A DNA stretch of 64,000 nucleotides from Siphonodentalium dalli (GCA_032622095.1 CP136069.1:5256976-5320975); one strand, 5' to 3'; counted from the first letter of the stretch, positions 1-8,995 are shown. Translations and numbers: made by a program. The notes: generated by a model from the letters alone, not told the origin.

Positions 1-59
1 CCCGCTGATCCACTGAGGTCGTTGTTATTCTCAGTCATTATCATTGCCGAAAAGATTTT

Positions 60-1253
60 TGTGACAGGCCGCCTTGTAAGCCAGAGCATTCTCTTATATA
101 TGCGAGGCTCACTATGGGAGACTCGCATATACAAGAGAATGCACTGGCACAGGATATTTAATGCTGTACCAGCGCAGCTCCCATCATGAAAGTGGCTCCC
201 TATGGGAGACTCGCATATACAAGAGAATGCACTGGCACAGGATATTTAATGCTGCACCAGCGCAGCTCCCGTCATGAAAGTGGCTCCCTATGGGAGACTC
301 GCATATACAAGAGAATGCAATGGCACAGGATATTTAATGCTGCACCAGCGCAGCTCCCGTCATGAAAGTGGCTCCCTATGGGAGACTCGCATATACAAGA
401 GAATGCACTGGCACAGGATCTTTAATGCTGCACCAGCGCAGCTTCCGTCATGAAAGTGGCTCCCTATGGGAGACTCGCAGATATAAGAGAATGCACTGGC
501 ACAGGATCTTTAATGCTGTACCAGCGCAGCTCCCGTCATGAAAGTGGCTCCCTATGGGAGACTTGCATATACAAGAGAATGCACTGGCACAGGATCTTTA
601 ATGCTGCACCAGCGCAGCTTCCGTCATGAAAGTGGCTCCCTATGGGAGACTCGCAGATATAAGAGAATGCACTGGCACATGATCTTTAATGCTGCACCAG
701 CGCAGCTCCCGTCATGAAAGTGGCTCCCTATGGGAGACTCGCATATACAAGAGAATGCACTGGCACAGGATATTTAATGCTGCACCAGCGCAGCTCCCGT
801 CATGAAAGTGGCTTCCTATGGACGACTCGCAGATATAAGAGAATGCACTGGCACAGGATCTTTAATGCTGCACCAGCGCAGCTCCCGTCATGAAAGTGGC
901 TCCCTATGGAAGACTCGCAGATACAAGAGAATGCACTGGCACAGGATATTTAATGCTGCACCAGCGCAGCTCCCGTCATGAAAGTGGCTCCCTATGGGAG
1001 ACTCGCATATACAAGAGAATGCACTGGCACAGGATCTTTAATGCTGCACCAGCGCAGCTCCCGTCATGAAAGTGGCTTCCTATGGGAGACTCGCATATAC
1101 AAGAGAATGCACTGGCACAGGATATTTAATGCTGCACCAGCGCAGCTCCCGTCATGAAAGTGGCTCCCTATGGAAGACTCGCAGATATAAGAGAATGCAC
1201 TGGCACAGGATCTTTAATGCTGCACCAGCGAAGCTCCCGTCATGAAAGGGTTA
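60..1253. repeat. 88-bp tandem array (about 13 units) built from a TTAA-4 element
   Basis: From about 104 an 88-bp unit recurs with very few changes. It starts GGCTCCCTATGGGAGACTCG, continues with the right arm of a hairpin (CATATACAAGAGAATGCACT) and ends CAGCTCCCGTCATGAAAGT. Unit starts at 194 and 282 fix the period. The left hairpin arm (CCAGAGCATTCTCTTATATA) occurs only once, at about 80-106. Only the last unit ends in the transposon terminus CATGAAAGGGTTAA (1240-1253). The array therefore looks like one TTAA-4 MITE whose right half was amplified in place. Point variants (CATATACAAG versus AGATATAAG) alternate between units. Confidence 0.9.
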
Positions 1254-1281
1254 AGTGATTGTTTTTGGTTTCTCCCGAGTA

Positions 1282-1694
1282 CAGTAATGCCCTAAATAAA
1301 CGACTCCTTATCCACAGCAGAATTATGGGTAATTTTTCAGGATTTAGTCGGGAATATGGCTTGTTGTCCTTCATCGGCAAGCCATATTTCCGACTAAATC
1401 CTGAAAAATTACCCATAATTTTGCTGTGGTTAACCCTTTGAGTGCCAGGTCCGATTTTTGTATCAACCCATATACCCTGTGCCAATGCATTCTCTTATAT
1501 ATGCGAGTCGACCATAGGTCGCCTCGCATATATAAGAGAATGCATTGGCTTAGCAATTTTTTTTTTTACAATTTTTTACAATTTTAATATATTTTATTAT
1601 ATTCTTTAACAGACTTATTGTGTAGGTTTAGGGCCGATAATATCGGCCCCTGGCACTCAACAGGTTAAGGAGTCGATTATTTAGAGCATTACTG
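1282..1694. mobile_element. TA-1 palindromic MITE (pogo/Tigger-like), interrupted
   Basis: The left end is TA|CAGTAATGCCCTAAATAA and the right end is GAGCATTACTG|TA. The two arms are inverse complements that meet near 1372. The right arm is split after TGCTGTGG by a TTAA-1 element (1430-1668). The arms also contain the family's ATGGCTTGTTG and TTTAGTCG words. CAGT-type ends with a TA duplication fit the pogo/Tigger branch of Tc1/mariner. No transposase is present. Confidence 0.88.
1430..1668. mobile_element. TTAA-1 MITE nested in TA-1
   Basis: TTAA|CCCTTTGAGTGCCAGG stands at the left and CCTGGCACTCAACAGG|TTAA at the right. Removing it with one TTAA restores the uninterrupted TA-1 arm (GCTGTGG-TTAA-GGAGTCG), so the TTAA duplication is demonstrated here. 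Inside lie the 67-bp palindromic core at 1482-1548, a T-rich stretch, and a small GGGCCGATAATATCGGCCC palindrome near the right end. Ends and target fit piggyBac-type elements. Confidence 0.9.
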
Positions 1695-1716
1695 TACATC
1701 ATGTCGACATTGTAAG

Positions 1717-1820
1717 AAATCTCCCAGGCTCACCTATGGGAGACTCGAATATACAAGAGAATGCACTGGAACAGGATCTTTAATCCTGCACCAGTGTAGC
1801 TCATGTGATGAAAGGGTTAA
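1717..1820. mobile_element. TTAA-4 fragment (right part)
   Basis: Reads AGGCTCACCTATGGGAGACT, then AAGAGAATGCACTGGAACAG, and ends GATGAAAGGGTTAA. This is a diverged single copy of the unit that forms the array at 60-1253. Its final TTAA is shared with the following TTAA-5 array. Confidence 0.7.
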
Positions 1821-2288
1821 TAACTGAGGTGATATATAAAGTTTAATGTTAAACCCCACAGGGAGCCTCACACAGATGGAAGCATGCATTGCAGAGTGTC
1901 GTCTGATGCAGTCTATGTGGGGCTCTCTAAAGGGTTAATAACCGAGGTGATATATAAAGTTTAATGTATAACCCACAGGGAGCCTCACACAGGTGGAATT
2001 ATGCACTACATGGTGTCGTCTGCTGCAGTCTATGTGGGGCTCTATAAAGGGTTAATAACCGAGGCGATATATAAAGTTTATTGTTTAACCCACAGGGAGC
2101 CTCACACAGATGGAAGCATGCACTGCAGAGTGTCGTCTGCTGCAGTCTATGTGGGGCTCTCTAAAGGGTTAATAACAGAGGTGACATATAGGGTTTAATG
2201 TATAACCCACAGTGAGCCTCACACAGATGGAAGCATGCATTGCAGAGTGTCGTCTGCTGCAGTCTATGTGGGGCTCTCTAAAGGGTTA
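1817..2288. repeat. TTAA-5 elements in head-to-tail tandem, four units
   Basis: TTAA boundaries fall at 1817, 1934, 2052, 2169 and 2285, giving units of 116-118 bp. Each unit runs TTAATAACYGAGGTGATATA, then CACAGGGAGCCTCACACAGA, TGTCGTCTGCTGCAGTCTAT and GGGGCTCTCTAAAGGG. Neighbours share a single TTAA. The short ORFs here are translations of the repeat. Confidence 0.85.
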
Positions 2289-2457
2289 AGTTATTGTTAT
2301 TGGTTTCTCCCGAGTATCTCATGTAAGACATCTCCCAGGCTACCTGGCTAATAATCAAATACATTGTTCTTATTGAATCGAGAACATCATATTCATTTAT
2401 TATACTTCAAAACATGTATACAAATGTACATCAGCCACAACAAAGTTCACAATTAGC

Positions 2458-2594
2458 ACCGGTGTGGTGTGACACCCTCCCCACACCAGTGTGGTGTGAC
2501 ACCCTCCCCACACCAGTGTGGTGTGACACCCTCCCCACACCAGTGTGGTGTGACACCCTCCCCACACCGGTGTGGTGTGACACCCTCCCCACAC
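2458..2594. repeat. 27-bp minisatellite, five units
   Basis: The unit is GTGTGGTGTGACACCCTCCC plus CACACCA, repeated five times with A/G changes at one base. Each unit contains the imperfect palindrome GGTGTGACACC. Being 27 bp, it stays in frame on both strands and creates short ORFs (WGGCHTTLV / VWCDTLPTP) that are not credible genes. Confidence 0.9.
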
Positions 2595-2599
2595 ATCTC

Positions 2600-3233
2600 C
2601 AGGGCTTGAAATGTAGAATTATTTTTAACTCAGTCAGTTGCTTGTGTATACTAATATCTTCTTGTCAATTAGGAACAATGAATTTTCAGTGACATGAGGA
2701 CAGGTGTACATTTCAAACCCTGCACATGTTACATTTACACATACTGTATGTCTTAATATTCTGCGATTCAATAAAGGCATGACTACCAATGAGATATTTA
2801 CAAATGAATTTTGAAGCCGAGTAATGTAGAACCATGAAGCCGACAATATGTCATGACAGCACCATCTCAAGTTATTCTTCTTTCTAGTATAAAGAGAATG
2901 TCAATTTCTACATTTCGCCCTTCTAATATCTGACTTCCAGTATATAGGGTGCATGAAATTGTCCTTTGCGTACATGTTGATAAATTCTGTGTTAAAGTGT
3001 GTTAAAAAGAGAATTTTTAACCAATTATTCTGGTTCCCCTCAATTCTTTCACTTCCAAGCATGGATTTAAAATTTTAGGGACAGTCTGACACATGTCAGG
3101 TACTAACAGGAAGCTGTCTGACATTCAAAAGAGTGTCTGACTTTGGTAACTGCGAATAAAATTTCAATTTCTATGGACGGAATATGACCAAAAAAAACTG
3201 ATTATGTCTCTTATTTGATGTTCTTTTTTGTAG
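2600..3233. other. no gene recognised
   Basis: AT-rich, apparently low-copy sequence. The only ORFs are under 80 codons with no recognisable motif. No repeat or RNA gene was seen. Confidence 0.6.
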
Positions 3234-3328
3234 TACCCCGCTGGACAAAACAAGTGTCAATTGCCACCGCGGTGTATTTGTCGTTCAGCCGCAGTCTTAG
3301 AGTTTGTAACTGCAGTTGAGCACCACGA

Positions 3329-3436
3329 CCGAACGGCAAGAACACCGCGGCCGAACGGCAAGTACACTGCGGCCGAATGGCAAGCACACCATGGCCGAAC
3401 GGCAACTATGCCGCGGCCGGACGGCATGTACACCAT
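3329..3436. repeat. 22-bp tandem repeat inside TA-3
   Basis: About five units of CCGAACGGCAAGTACACTGC plus GG follow one another with scattered changes. The repeat is unusually GC-rich for this window. Related units reappear in the other half of the element at about 3905-3935 (GGGCGAACGGCAAGTACACG). It yields the Arg/Pro/His-rich pseudo-ORFs seen on both strands. Confidence 0.75.
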
Positions 3437-3471
3437 GGTTAGATTTCTGGTTTGTATCATCTTTTTTCAGT

Positions 3472-3870
3472 TTAACCCTTTACCCAACAGAAGGGCCCTG
3501 TGCCAATGCATTCTCTTATATATGCGAGTCGACCATAGGTCGCCTCGCATATATAAGAGAATGCATTGGCTTAACACATTAAAAATTATAAAATTGTTAA
3601 AGAATGTAAGAAAAAATGGTAAAAAGTGTTAAAAAATATTTTTTTTAGGCCAATGCATTCTCTTATATATGCGAGGCGACCTATGGTCGACTCGCATATA
3701 TAAGAGAATGCATTGGCACAGGTCATAACTGTAACTATCACAATGTGGTCAAGGAGCCGGTTCCAATGATATCCATATTTGTATGGTTCTATTGAGACAG
3801 ACCGAAGATATTTTAGACTGTTGAAGCTTTATTTGGCCGGTTTTGGCCGGTTTGTTGGGTAAAGGGTTAA
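3472..3870. mobile_element. TTAA-3 MITE with two hairpin cores
   Basis: TTAACCCTTTACCCAACAGA stands at the left and TTGTTGGGTAAAGGGTTAA at the right. Two copies of the CCAATGCATTCTC palindromic core (about 3508-3575 and 3650-3718) flank an AT-rich centre. The right portion holds TATGGTTCTATTGAGACAGA and TTGAAGCTTTATTTGGCCGG, which are diagnostic of this family. Confidence 0.85.
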
Positions 3871-4038
3871 TGAACGTACAGTACACAGCGGCAAATACAT
3901 CATGGGCGAACGGCAAGTACACGGCGGCCCAACTGTAGTTAGCCGGTGGAGCCACGGTGTAGTTGCATTTCAGCCGCGGTGGCAATGCTAACCACACCAC
4001 GGTTAAGTGGACACTTGTTTTGTCCAGCAGGGTACGTG

Positions 4039-4500
4039 TAAGTTTGAGTTTAGTGTGCCTGTTATTTGCAGAAAGAGGTCCCCAGAGAGCGAATTTAGGG
4101 ACGCTATCCTGCATAGCGGGCTAGCATCAATAAATTCACCCTCTGGGGACCTCATCTTCTCAGGAAAGTTTCTTTATTATCAAATTTCAAAAGAAACTTC
4201 TTCACATAAATTCTATTTTTTTTTAGTTTAGTTTCTCTATATCCCAAATTGGCAGACGATACATTGCATAATCGAGGTTCCCAATGGGTGTACATCACAA
4301 TATTCACAATTTGGAAACTTCAATCTGAGTCTAATTCTCCCATAGAAGTTGGGGCCTAAGCAGAATGAGGTTCCCAGAGGGTGAATTTAGTGATGCTAGG
4401 CAAGTAGCCCACTATGCAGGATAGCATTACTAAATTCCCCCTCTGGGGACCTCATTCTGCAACGGACAGGCACACTATTAGTGTTTAAAACTCAGGCTTA
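4039..4500. mobile_element. H8-1 element, long form with two hairpins
   Basis: Two GAGGTCCCCAGAG / CTCTGGGGACCTC hairpins (about 4070-4155 and 4369-4455) are joined by a middle containing TTTCTCTATATCCCAAATTG and CGAGGTTCCCAATGGGTGTA. The outer sequences TAAGTTTGAGTTTAGTGTG and CTCAGGCTTA are inverse complements with some decay. The ends are diverged from the CAAGCCTTG consensus. Confidence 0.75.
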
Positions 4501-4597
4501 GTGTACCATATCTCTAGATCAGCATTTTATTTCCTCCACAGTTCCAGCATTTATACTGAATCGTGTTCCATTTATAACATGAGAATATCAAATTATT

Positions 4598-4828
4598 TTA
4601 ACCCTTTGAGTGCCAGGGGCCGATCTCATCGGCCCTAAACCTACAAAATAAGTCTGTTAAAGAAAATAAGAATAAATTATTAAAATTGTAAAAAAAAATA
4701 ATTTGTTAGGCCAATGCATTCTCTTATATATGCGAGGCGACCTATGGTCGACTCGCATATATAAAAGAATGCATTGGCACAGGGTATATGGGTTGATACA
4801 AAAATCGACCTGGCACTCAAAGGGTTAA
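4598..4828. mobile_element. TTAA-1 MITE
   Basis: Complete copy bounded by TTAACCCTTTGAGTGCCAGG and CTGGCACTCAAAGGGTTAA. It contains the palindromic core (about 4710-4778) and GGGCCGATCTCATCGGCCC near the left end. It is inverted relative to the copy at 1430-1668. Confidence 0.9.
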
Positions 4829-5064
4829 CACATCTCGTATCTTGTTCTTGACCAAAATTGCATTAGTTTTTGTTTATTATCCAATTTCATAGCCTGTGCT
4901 AAGTATACAAACCAAAGTAGTGAGATATTACTGACAAATATAAGAAATGTGGCTATGTTCACAAAATTACTGTCAAACATAATGTCAGGCTCAAATACAA
5001 CCGACCAGACATTTGGCTATTTTGCATCTGACAATGTCCGATGTTAGGTGGTTAATTGTTGGTA

Positions 5065-5832
5065 CAGTAATGCCCTAAATAAGCGACCCCTTAACCACAG
5101 CAGAATTATGGGAAATTTTTCAGGATTTAGTCAGAAATATGGCTTGCTGCCATTCATCGGAAAGCTCTCACTGAGAGCTTTCCGATGAATGGCAACAAGC
5201 CATATTTCCAACTAAATCAGGGGGGGGGGGTCGGAAAAAAAATTCAGGCACGTATGGCATTTTTTCCCTTTCGATAATTTTTTGTACCCACCCACCCCCA
5301 TCGCCATATTTTTTTCCGTTTTCGGCAGTTTTTTCCGACCATTTTTTGACACCCACCCCCCTTTTAACACTAAAACAGAGATTTGCGGGGGGAATTCACT
5401 GTAAACAGCTGTATATGAATTTCTGTGCATACTATTTATCATGGATGTTAACATGGACATGTACTAGTAAATAGGAATGAGTCATTTTGAGGTCATTCGG
5501 CCAAAAAAACATGGCTGCCAGTGGCCATCTTGGATTTCAATATTTGCAACAAAATACAACACGATAACTGCCTGCAGTCAGTTTACCAGTTAGAATTACA
5601 TTATTTCTCTCATTCAAAGTGGTTTTGAAGCCCAACTCATTGCCAAAACACTGAAAAACAAGCAGGAAATTTTTTTTTAGTTGCGGAAAAAATTGCTTGT
5701 TGGTGGCTTTGACCACCCACCTACCCCGGCATATGTGCCGGAATTTTTTTTCTTCACCCCCCCTGACTAAATCCTGAAAAATTACCCATAATTTTGCTGT
5801 GGTTAAGGAGTCGATTATTTAAGGCACTACTG
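5065..5832. mobile_element. TA-1 palindromic MITE, interrupted by the G-run element
   Basis: The left arm begins CAGTAATGCCCTAAATAAGC after TA. The right arm ends TTTAAGGCACTACTG before TA. The arms meet at AGCTCTCACTGAGAGCTTTC (about 5161-5180). The second arm is split at ACTAAAT by the 548-bp insertion at 5218-5765. Confidence 0.88.
5218..5765 (+). mobile_element. G-run element copy 1 (CAGGGG...CCCCTG), 548 bp
   Basis: Begins CAGGGGGGGGGGTCGG and ends TTCACCCCCCCTG. Flanking ACTAAAT is duplicated at 5211-5217 and 5766-5772, and excision with one copy restores the TA-1 arm. The base after the target is also C, so a 7- or 8-base duplication cannot be told apart. It is non-coding. The interior includes GGCCATCTTGGATTTCAATA (about 5522-5541), a word shared with the G170 units. 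A second, inverted copy lies at 14293-14839. CAGGG-type ends are common in hAT elements, but the superfamily is uncertain. Confidence 0.88.
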
Positions 5833-6020
5833 TATGTTCATTTCCTTGGAATATCTGGCTAAATTGGCTTCCAGTTTAAACGTCAATTCAATTAACATGT
5901 ATTCATCCTCCTTACGCATGTTAATATTCTACAAATCAATGTCCTGATTAATTCATACAAATTTTGGATTTATGCAGCCAATTTTGGAACCAATTTGTCC
6001 AACATATTTCAGGTTCCACC

Positions 6021-7529
6021 TCAATATTTCCGCTTCCTCAGAATATCTGGCTTCCAGTTTAGAGGGTGCGTCTCTTCGGTGGCCGTTTCGTCCTCTTTGT
6101 ATATTTTTATTGTCTTATCCGCCTCGCATGTAATTAACCTACTACTGCTATGATCGAAAGTCATTGCGAATATTCCCGCTTCTGAATCAATCGATCCGGG
6201 TTGAGCTGCTGCCTGCGTTCTCTGAAAATTATAACCAGTTCTCCAGTCCCAAAAATGCATGCTGCCATTATCTCCGCCCGACACCAAGACGTTATCGGAA
6301 TTCATCGCAAGTGCATTTAGGATTGAGTTGTGGCCGGGGAGATTTTGGATGAAGTTACCGTCAGGAAATTTCCACTGCTTGATGTTATCTGGCGAAGCTG
6401 ATGCGAATGTGTACTGTGTCGGATGAAGCGCTAGAGCACGGACGCTCTTCTTATGATTTGTTAAGGTGACGAGAGACCGTCCCGCAGCGAGATCCCATAA
6501 TCTTATCGTACAATCATGACTTCCTGTTATGATTTGTGGATCGGCTGCTTGACATCTGATGGACGCGACGGTATTCTGGTGCCCTGCTAATGTGTGGACG
6601 CATGCTTTCGTTCTCATATCCCAAACTCTCGCCGTTGAATCTCTTCCACATGTCACCAATACATCGATTGTCGGATGAACGTCGAGAGCGTAACACGCAC
6701 TCAAATGTCCGTGATAGTGACGAATTACTTTGTTGTATTCGAGGTCCCAGCATTTGACTTGTTTATCTTCACCGCACGAGAATAAATATGGATTTCGTGG
6801 GCTTACGGCGAGACCGCGAACCGAGCTGACGTGACCAGTCAGAGATAATTTGAGCGTGCCCGTTGCTAGGTCCCATATCTTAATCATGCGATCGGCCGAT
6901 CCAGTGCAGAACCATTCATTACCCGGCTCCACCGCCAAACATCTCACCCACCCAGAATGGCCACTGATAACGCGATATAACTTCCACGGAGGATGCCAAT
7001 TCGGTTTAGGCATTGTGGGAGCTTTACGTGGGACGATAGCCTGCTGTTGACCGATCGTAACGACAATACTTTTCGACGTTGGATCCATTCTCTCTGGATG
7101 CCCAGCTTTTCTTCGGATATCAGCGACGCTGGCACCGGTTGGGATTTCAGGAACGCGGTTTCTATCATACAGCATCAGCTGACCTTCCTCGCTTGGAGCC
7201 GTCTGCTGTGAGCTTCCGTCGTTAAGTCTCATCCCCGGCCCCGACGGATACGGATGCGTTCCTTTTATCTCCACTTTCTCGCCGGCTTTCCAATTCTCGT
7301 CTCCATAGTGTCCAATGACATCATTCTCCGACTTCTGTTCGCTGTTTTCTTTCGGCATGTCTTTAATGTGACGGTAATCTGATTTGACCTTGACATTCTT
7401 TTTCAGTTGTTCGGCCTTCGAGTCACGCTCCAGTGGGTTCTCCCGGTCCGATATGAACATGTCGTGCGTTCTTTTAAGTGATCTGAACACCAGCGTGTGA
7501 ACAGAGTGTTTCTGTACCTCCTCCGTCAT
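6021..7529 (-). CDS. PLRG1: PLRG1: WD40 spliceosome (Prp19/NTC) subunit, intronless
   Basis: The ORF is 502 codons with an AUG at 7529-7527 (A at -3) and a TGA at 6023-6021. The protein begins [20 protein letters not shown], the characteristic PLRG1 N-terminus. It carries the conserved linker [19 protein letters not shown] (169-187), then seven WD40 blades at roughly 184-222, 227-262, 269-304, 311-346, 353-387, 394-428 and 445-478. The WD dipeptides at the blade ends are clear: IWD 218, CWD 260, VWD 302, LWD 344, FWD 426. It closes with [13 protein letters not shown] and a basic tail RKRKY. Human PLRG1 is about 514 residues, so this copy is full length. The family acts in the nucleus in the CDC5L/PRP19 complex and is needed for pre-mRNA splicing; that is family knowledge. 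The odd point is that no intron interrupts the frame, although vertebrate PLRG1 has many. No poly(A) tract is visible just past the stop, so a recent retrocopy is not evident. No frameshift or stop was seen; it is more GC-rich than its surroundings. Confidence 0.97.
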   Translation of the reverse strand: MTEEVQKHSVHTLVFRSLKRTHDMFISDRENPLERDSKAEQLKKNVKVKSDYRHIKDMPKENSEQKSENDVIGHYGDENWKAGEKVEIKGTHPYPSGPGMRLNDGSSQQTAPSEEGQLMLYDRNRVPEIPTGASVADIRRKAGHPERMDPTSKSIVVTIGQQQAIVPRKAPTMPKPNWHPPWKLYRVISGHSGWVRCLAVEPGNEWFCTGSADRMIKIWDLATGTLKLSLTGHVSSVRGLAVSPRNPYLFSCGEDKQVKCWDLEYNKVIRHYHGHLSACYALDVHPTIDVLVTCGRDSTARVWDMRTKACVHTLAGHQNTVASIRCQAADPQIITGSHDCTIRLWDLAAGRSLVTLTNHKKSVRALALHPTQYTFASASPDNIKQWKFPDGNFIQNLPGHNSILNALAMNSDNVLVSGGDNGSMHFWDWRTGYNFQRTQAAAQPGSIDSEAGIFAMTFDHSSSRLITCEADKTIKIYKEDETATEETHPLNWKPDILRKRKY

Positions 7530-7606
7530 CGTTATTATTCTTCTGATTTATCGTCAGTGAACCTGATGAAAAGAATCAAAGAGTTAGTCAAGGACAAGAG
7601 AGATCC

Positions 7607-7857
7607 ATAACCCTTTGAGTGCCAGGGGCCGATATTATCGGCCCTAAACCTACACAATAAGTCTGTTAAAGAATATAATACAATATATTAAAATTGTAAA
7701 AAATTGTAAAAAAACAAAAACAAAACAAAATTGTTAAGCCAATGCATTCTCTTATATATGCGAGGCGACCTATGGTCGACTCGCATATATAAGAGAATGC
7801 ATTGGCACAGGGTATATGGGTTGATACAAAAATCGGACCTGGCACTCAAAGGGTTAA
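7607..7857. mobile_element. TTAA-1 MITE just upstream of PLRG1
   Basis: The left end reads ATAACCCTTTGAGTGCCAGG (one target base decayed) and the right end CCTGGCACTCAAAGGGTTAA. The palindromic core is at about 7739-7806. It lies about 80 bp upstream of the PLRG1 start codon, so it is placed to affect that gene's promoter or 5' UTR. That effect is inference only. Confidence 0.88.
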
Positions 7858-8030
7858 TAGATTGAACAGAGCGAAGGGATGTGTAACTCTAAAATCAGAC
7901 CATGTGACAATACCCTCCTTTATAAGAGTGCGGGTTTATGTATACTTGTAGACATGGGGTGTAATTCTATTTTAAATAACATAATGCTAACTATGCGATT
8001 GTGTATTATGTTGACAAAAGGCTCTTATAA

Positions 8031-8249
8031 TTAACCCTTTAGAGAGCCCCACATAGACTGCAGCAGACGACACTCTGTAGTGCATGCTTCCATCTGTGTG
8101 AGGCTCCCTGTGGGTTAAACATTAAACTTTAATATCACCTCGGTTATTAACCCTTTAGAGAGCCCCACATAGACTGCAGCAGACGACACTCTGTAGTGCA
8201 TGCTTCCATCTGTGTGAGGCTCCCTGTGGGTTAAACATTAAACTTTATA
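8031..8249. repeat. TTAA-5 tandem pair, second unit cut by TA-1
   Basis: TTAACCCTTTAGAGAGCCCC starts at 8031 and again at 8147, opposite in orientation to the array at 1817-2288. The second unit runs to AAACTTTATA, where the element at 8250-8451 is inserted. Its remainder (TATTGCCTCAGTTATAG) resumes after that insertion. Confidence 0.82.
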
Positions 8250-8451
8250 CAGTAATGCCCTAAGTAATCGACTCTTTAACTACAGCAGAATTATGGGTAA
8301 CTTTTCAGAATTTAGTCAGAAATATGGCTTGTTGCCATTCATCGGGGAGAGCTTTCCGATTAATGGCAACAAGCCATATTTCCGACTAAATCCTGAAAAG
8401 TTACCCATAATTCTGCTGTAGTTAAAGAGTCGATTACTTAGGGCATTACTG
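8250..8451. mobile_element. TA-1 palindromic MITE, intact, in a TTAA-5 unit
   Basis: A near-perfect palindrome from TA|CAGTAATGCCCTAAGTAA to TTACTTAGGGCATTACTG|TA. The host unit would read ACTTTATATTGCCTCAG without it, so the TA duplication is directly supported. The centre is at CATCGGGGAGAGCTTTCCG. Confidence 0.92.
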
Positions 8452-8464
8452 TATATTGCCTCAG

Positions 8465-8606
8465 TTATAGGAAGTCTAGCATATATAAGAGAATGCTCTG
8501 GTTTACAAGGTCAAGGAAATATTGTTAGGCCAATGTATTCTCTTATATAAGAGAATGCATTGGCACAGGGTTTTCGCAAAATTTCAGAAAGCTCCAACCG
8601 AAGGCT
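8465..8606. mobile_element. TTAA-4 related fragment
   Basis: Contains TATATAAGAGAATGCTCTGG, GGTCAAGGAAATATTGTTAG, a shortened palindromic core (about 8530-8566), and CACAGGGTTTTCGCAAAATT with AGAAAGCTCC. These last words are the interior of TTAA-4 (compare 40540-40580). The CCCTTT termini are missing. Confidence 0.6.
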
Positions 8607-8670
8607 CTTTAAATAACAGCGTTTCGAGATATGAGCATGTTTATGTCCAAAATGAGGGTGTCTTGGACTA

Positions 8671-8883
8671 CAGTAATGCCCTAAGTAATCGATTCCCTAA
8701 CCACAGCAGAATTATGGGCAACTTTTCTGGATTTAGTCGGAAATATGGCTTGTTGCCATTCATCAGAAAGCTCTCGAGGAGAGCTTTCCGATGAATGGCA
8801 ACAAGCCATATTTCCAACTAAATCCTGCAAAATCACCCATAATTCTGCTGTGGTTAGGAAGTCGATTACTTAGGGCTTTACTG
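8671..8883. mobile_element. TA-1 palindromic MITE
   Basis: CAGTAATGCCCTAAGTAATC follows TA, and the copy ends GGGCTTTACTG|TA. Full-length arms fold around AAGCTCTCGAGGAGAGCTTT. A few substitutions between the arms indicate moderate age. Confidence 0.92.
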
Positions 8884-8995
8884 TAACTGACAAAAGTTTG
8901 TGATGTAGCAGTAGCAACATGTAGAACACCCCATTAGGGTTAAATATAATCATAAAACGTGCAAAATTTTATTAAATTAATGTCGCATCTTCTTA

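Larger units (their letters stand above)
3234..4034. mobile_element. TA-3 MITE carrying a nested TTAA-3
   Basis: The ends are inverse complements: TA|CCCCGCTGGACAAAACAAGT on the left, and ACTTGTTTTGTCCAGCAGGG|TA on the right (4015-4034). About 400 bp of the span is the nested element at 3472-3870. The remaining 400 bp is GC-richer and built from CCGAACGGCAAG-type words. A TA duplication is inferred from the flanks, so a mariner-like origin is possible. Confidence 0.75.

Noticed and set aside
104-1247. CRISPR array
   Set aside because: Units are contiguous 88-bp repeats with no unique spacers, no cas genes are present, and the window is eukaryotic.
6514-6753. Antisense and alternate-frame ORFs over PLRG1
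   Set aside because: Shadows of the high-GC PLRG1 coding frame; no independent support.
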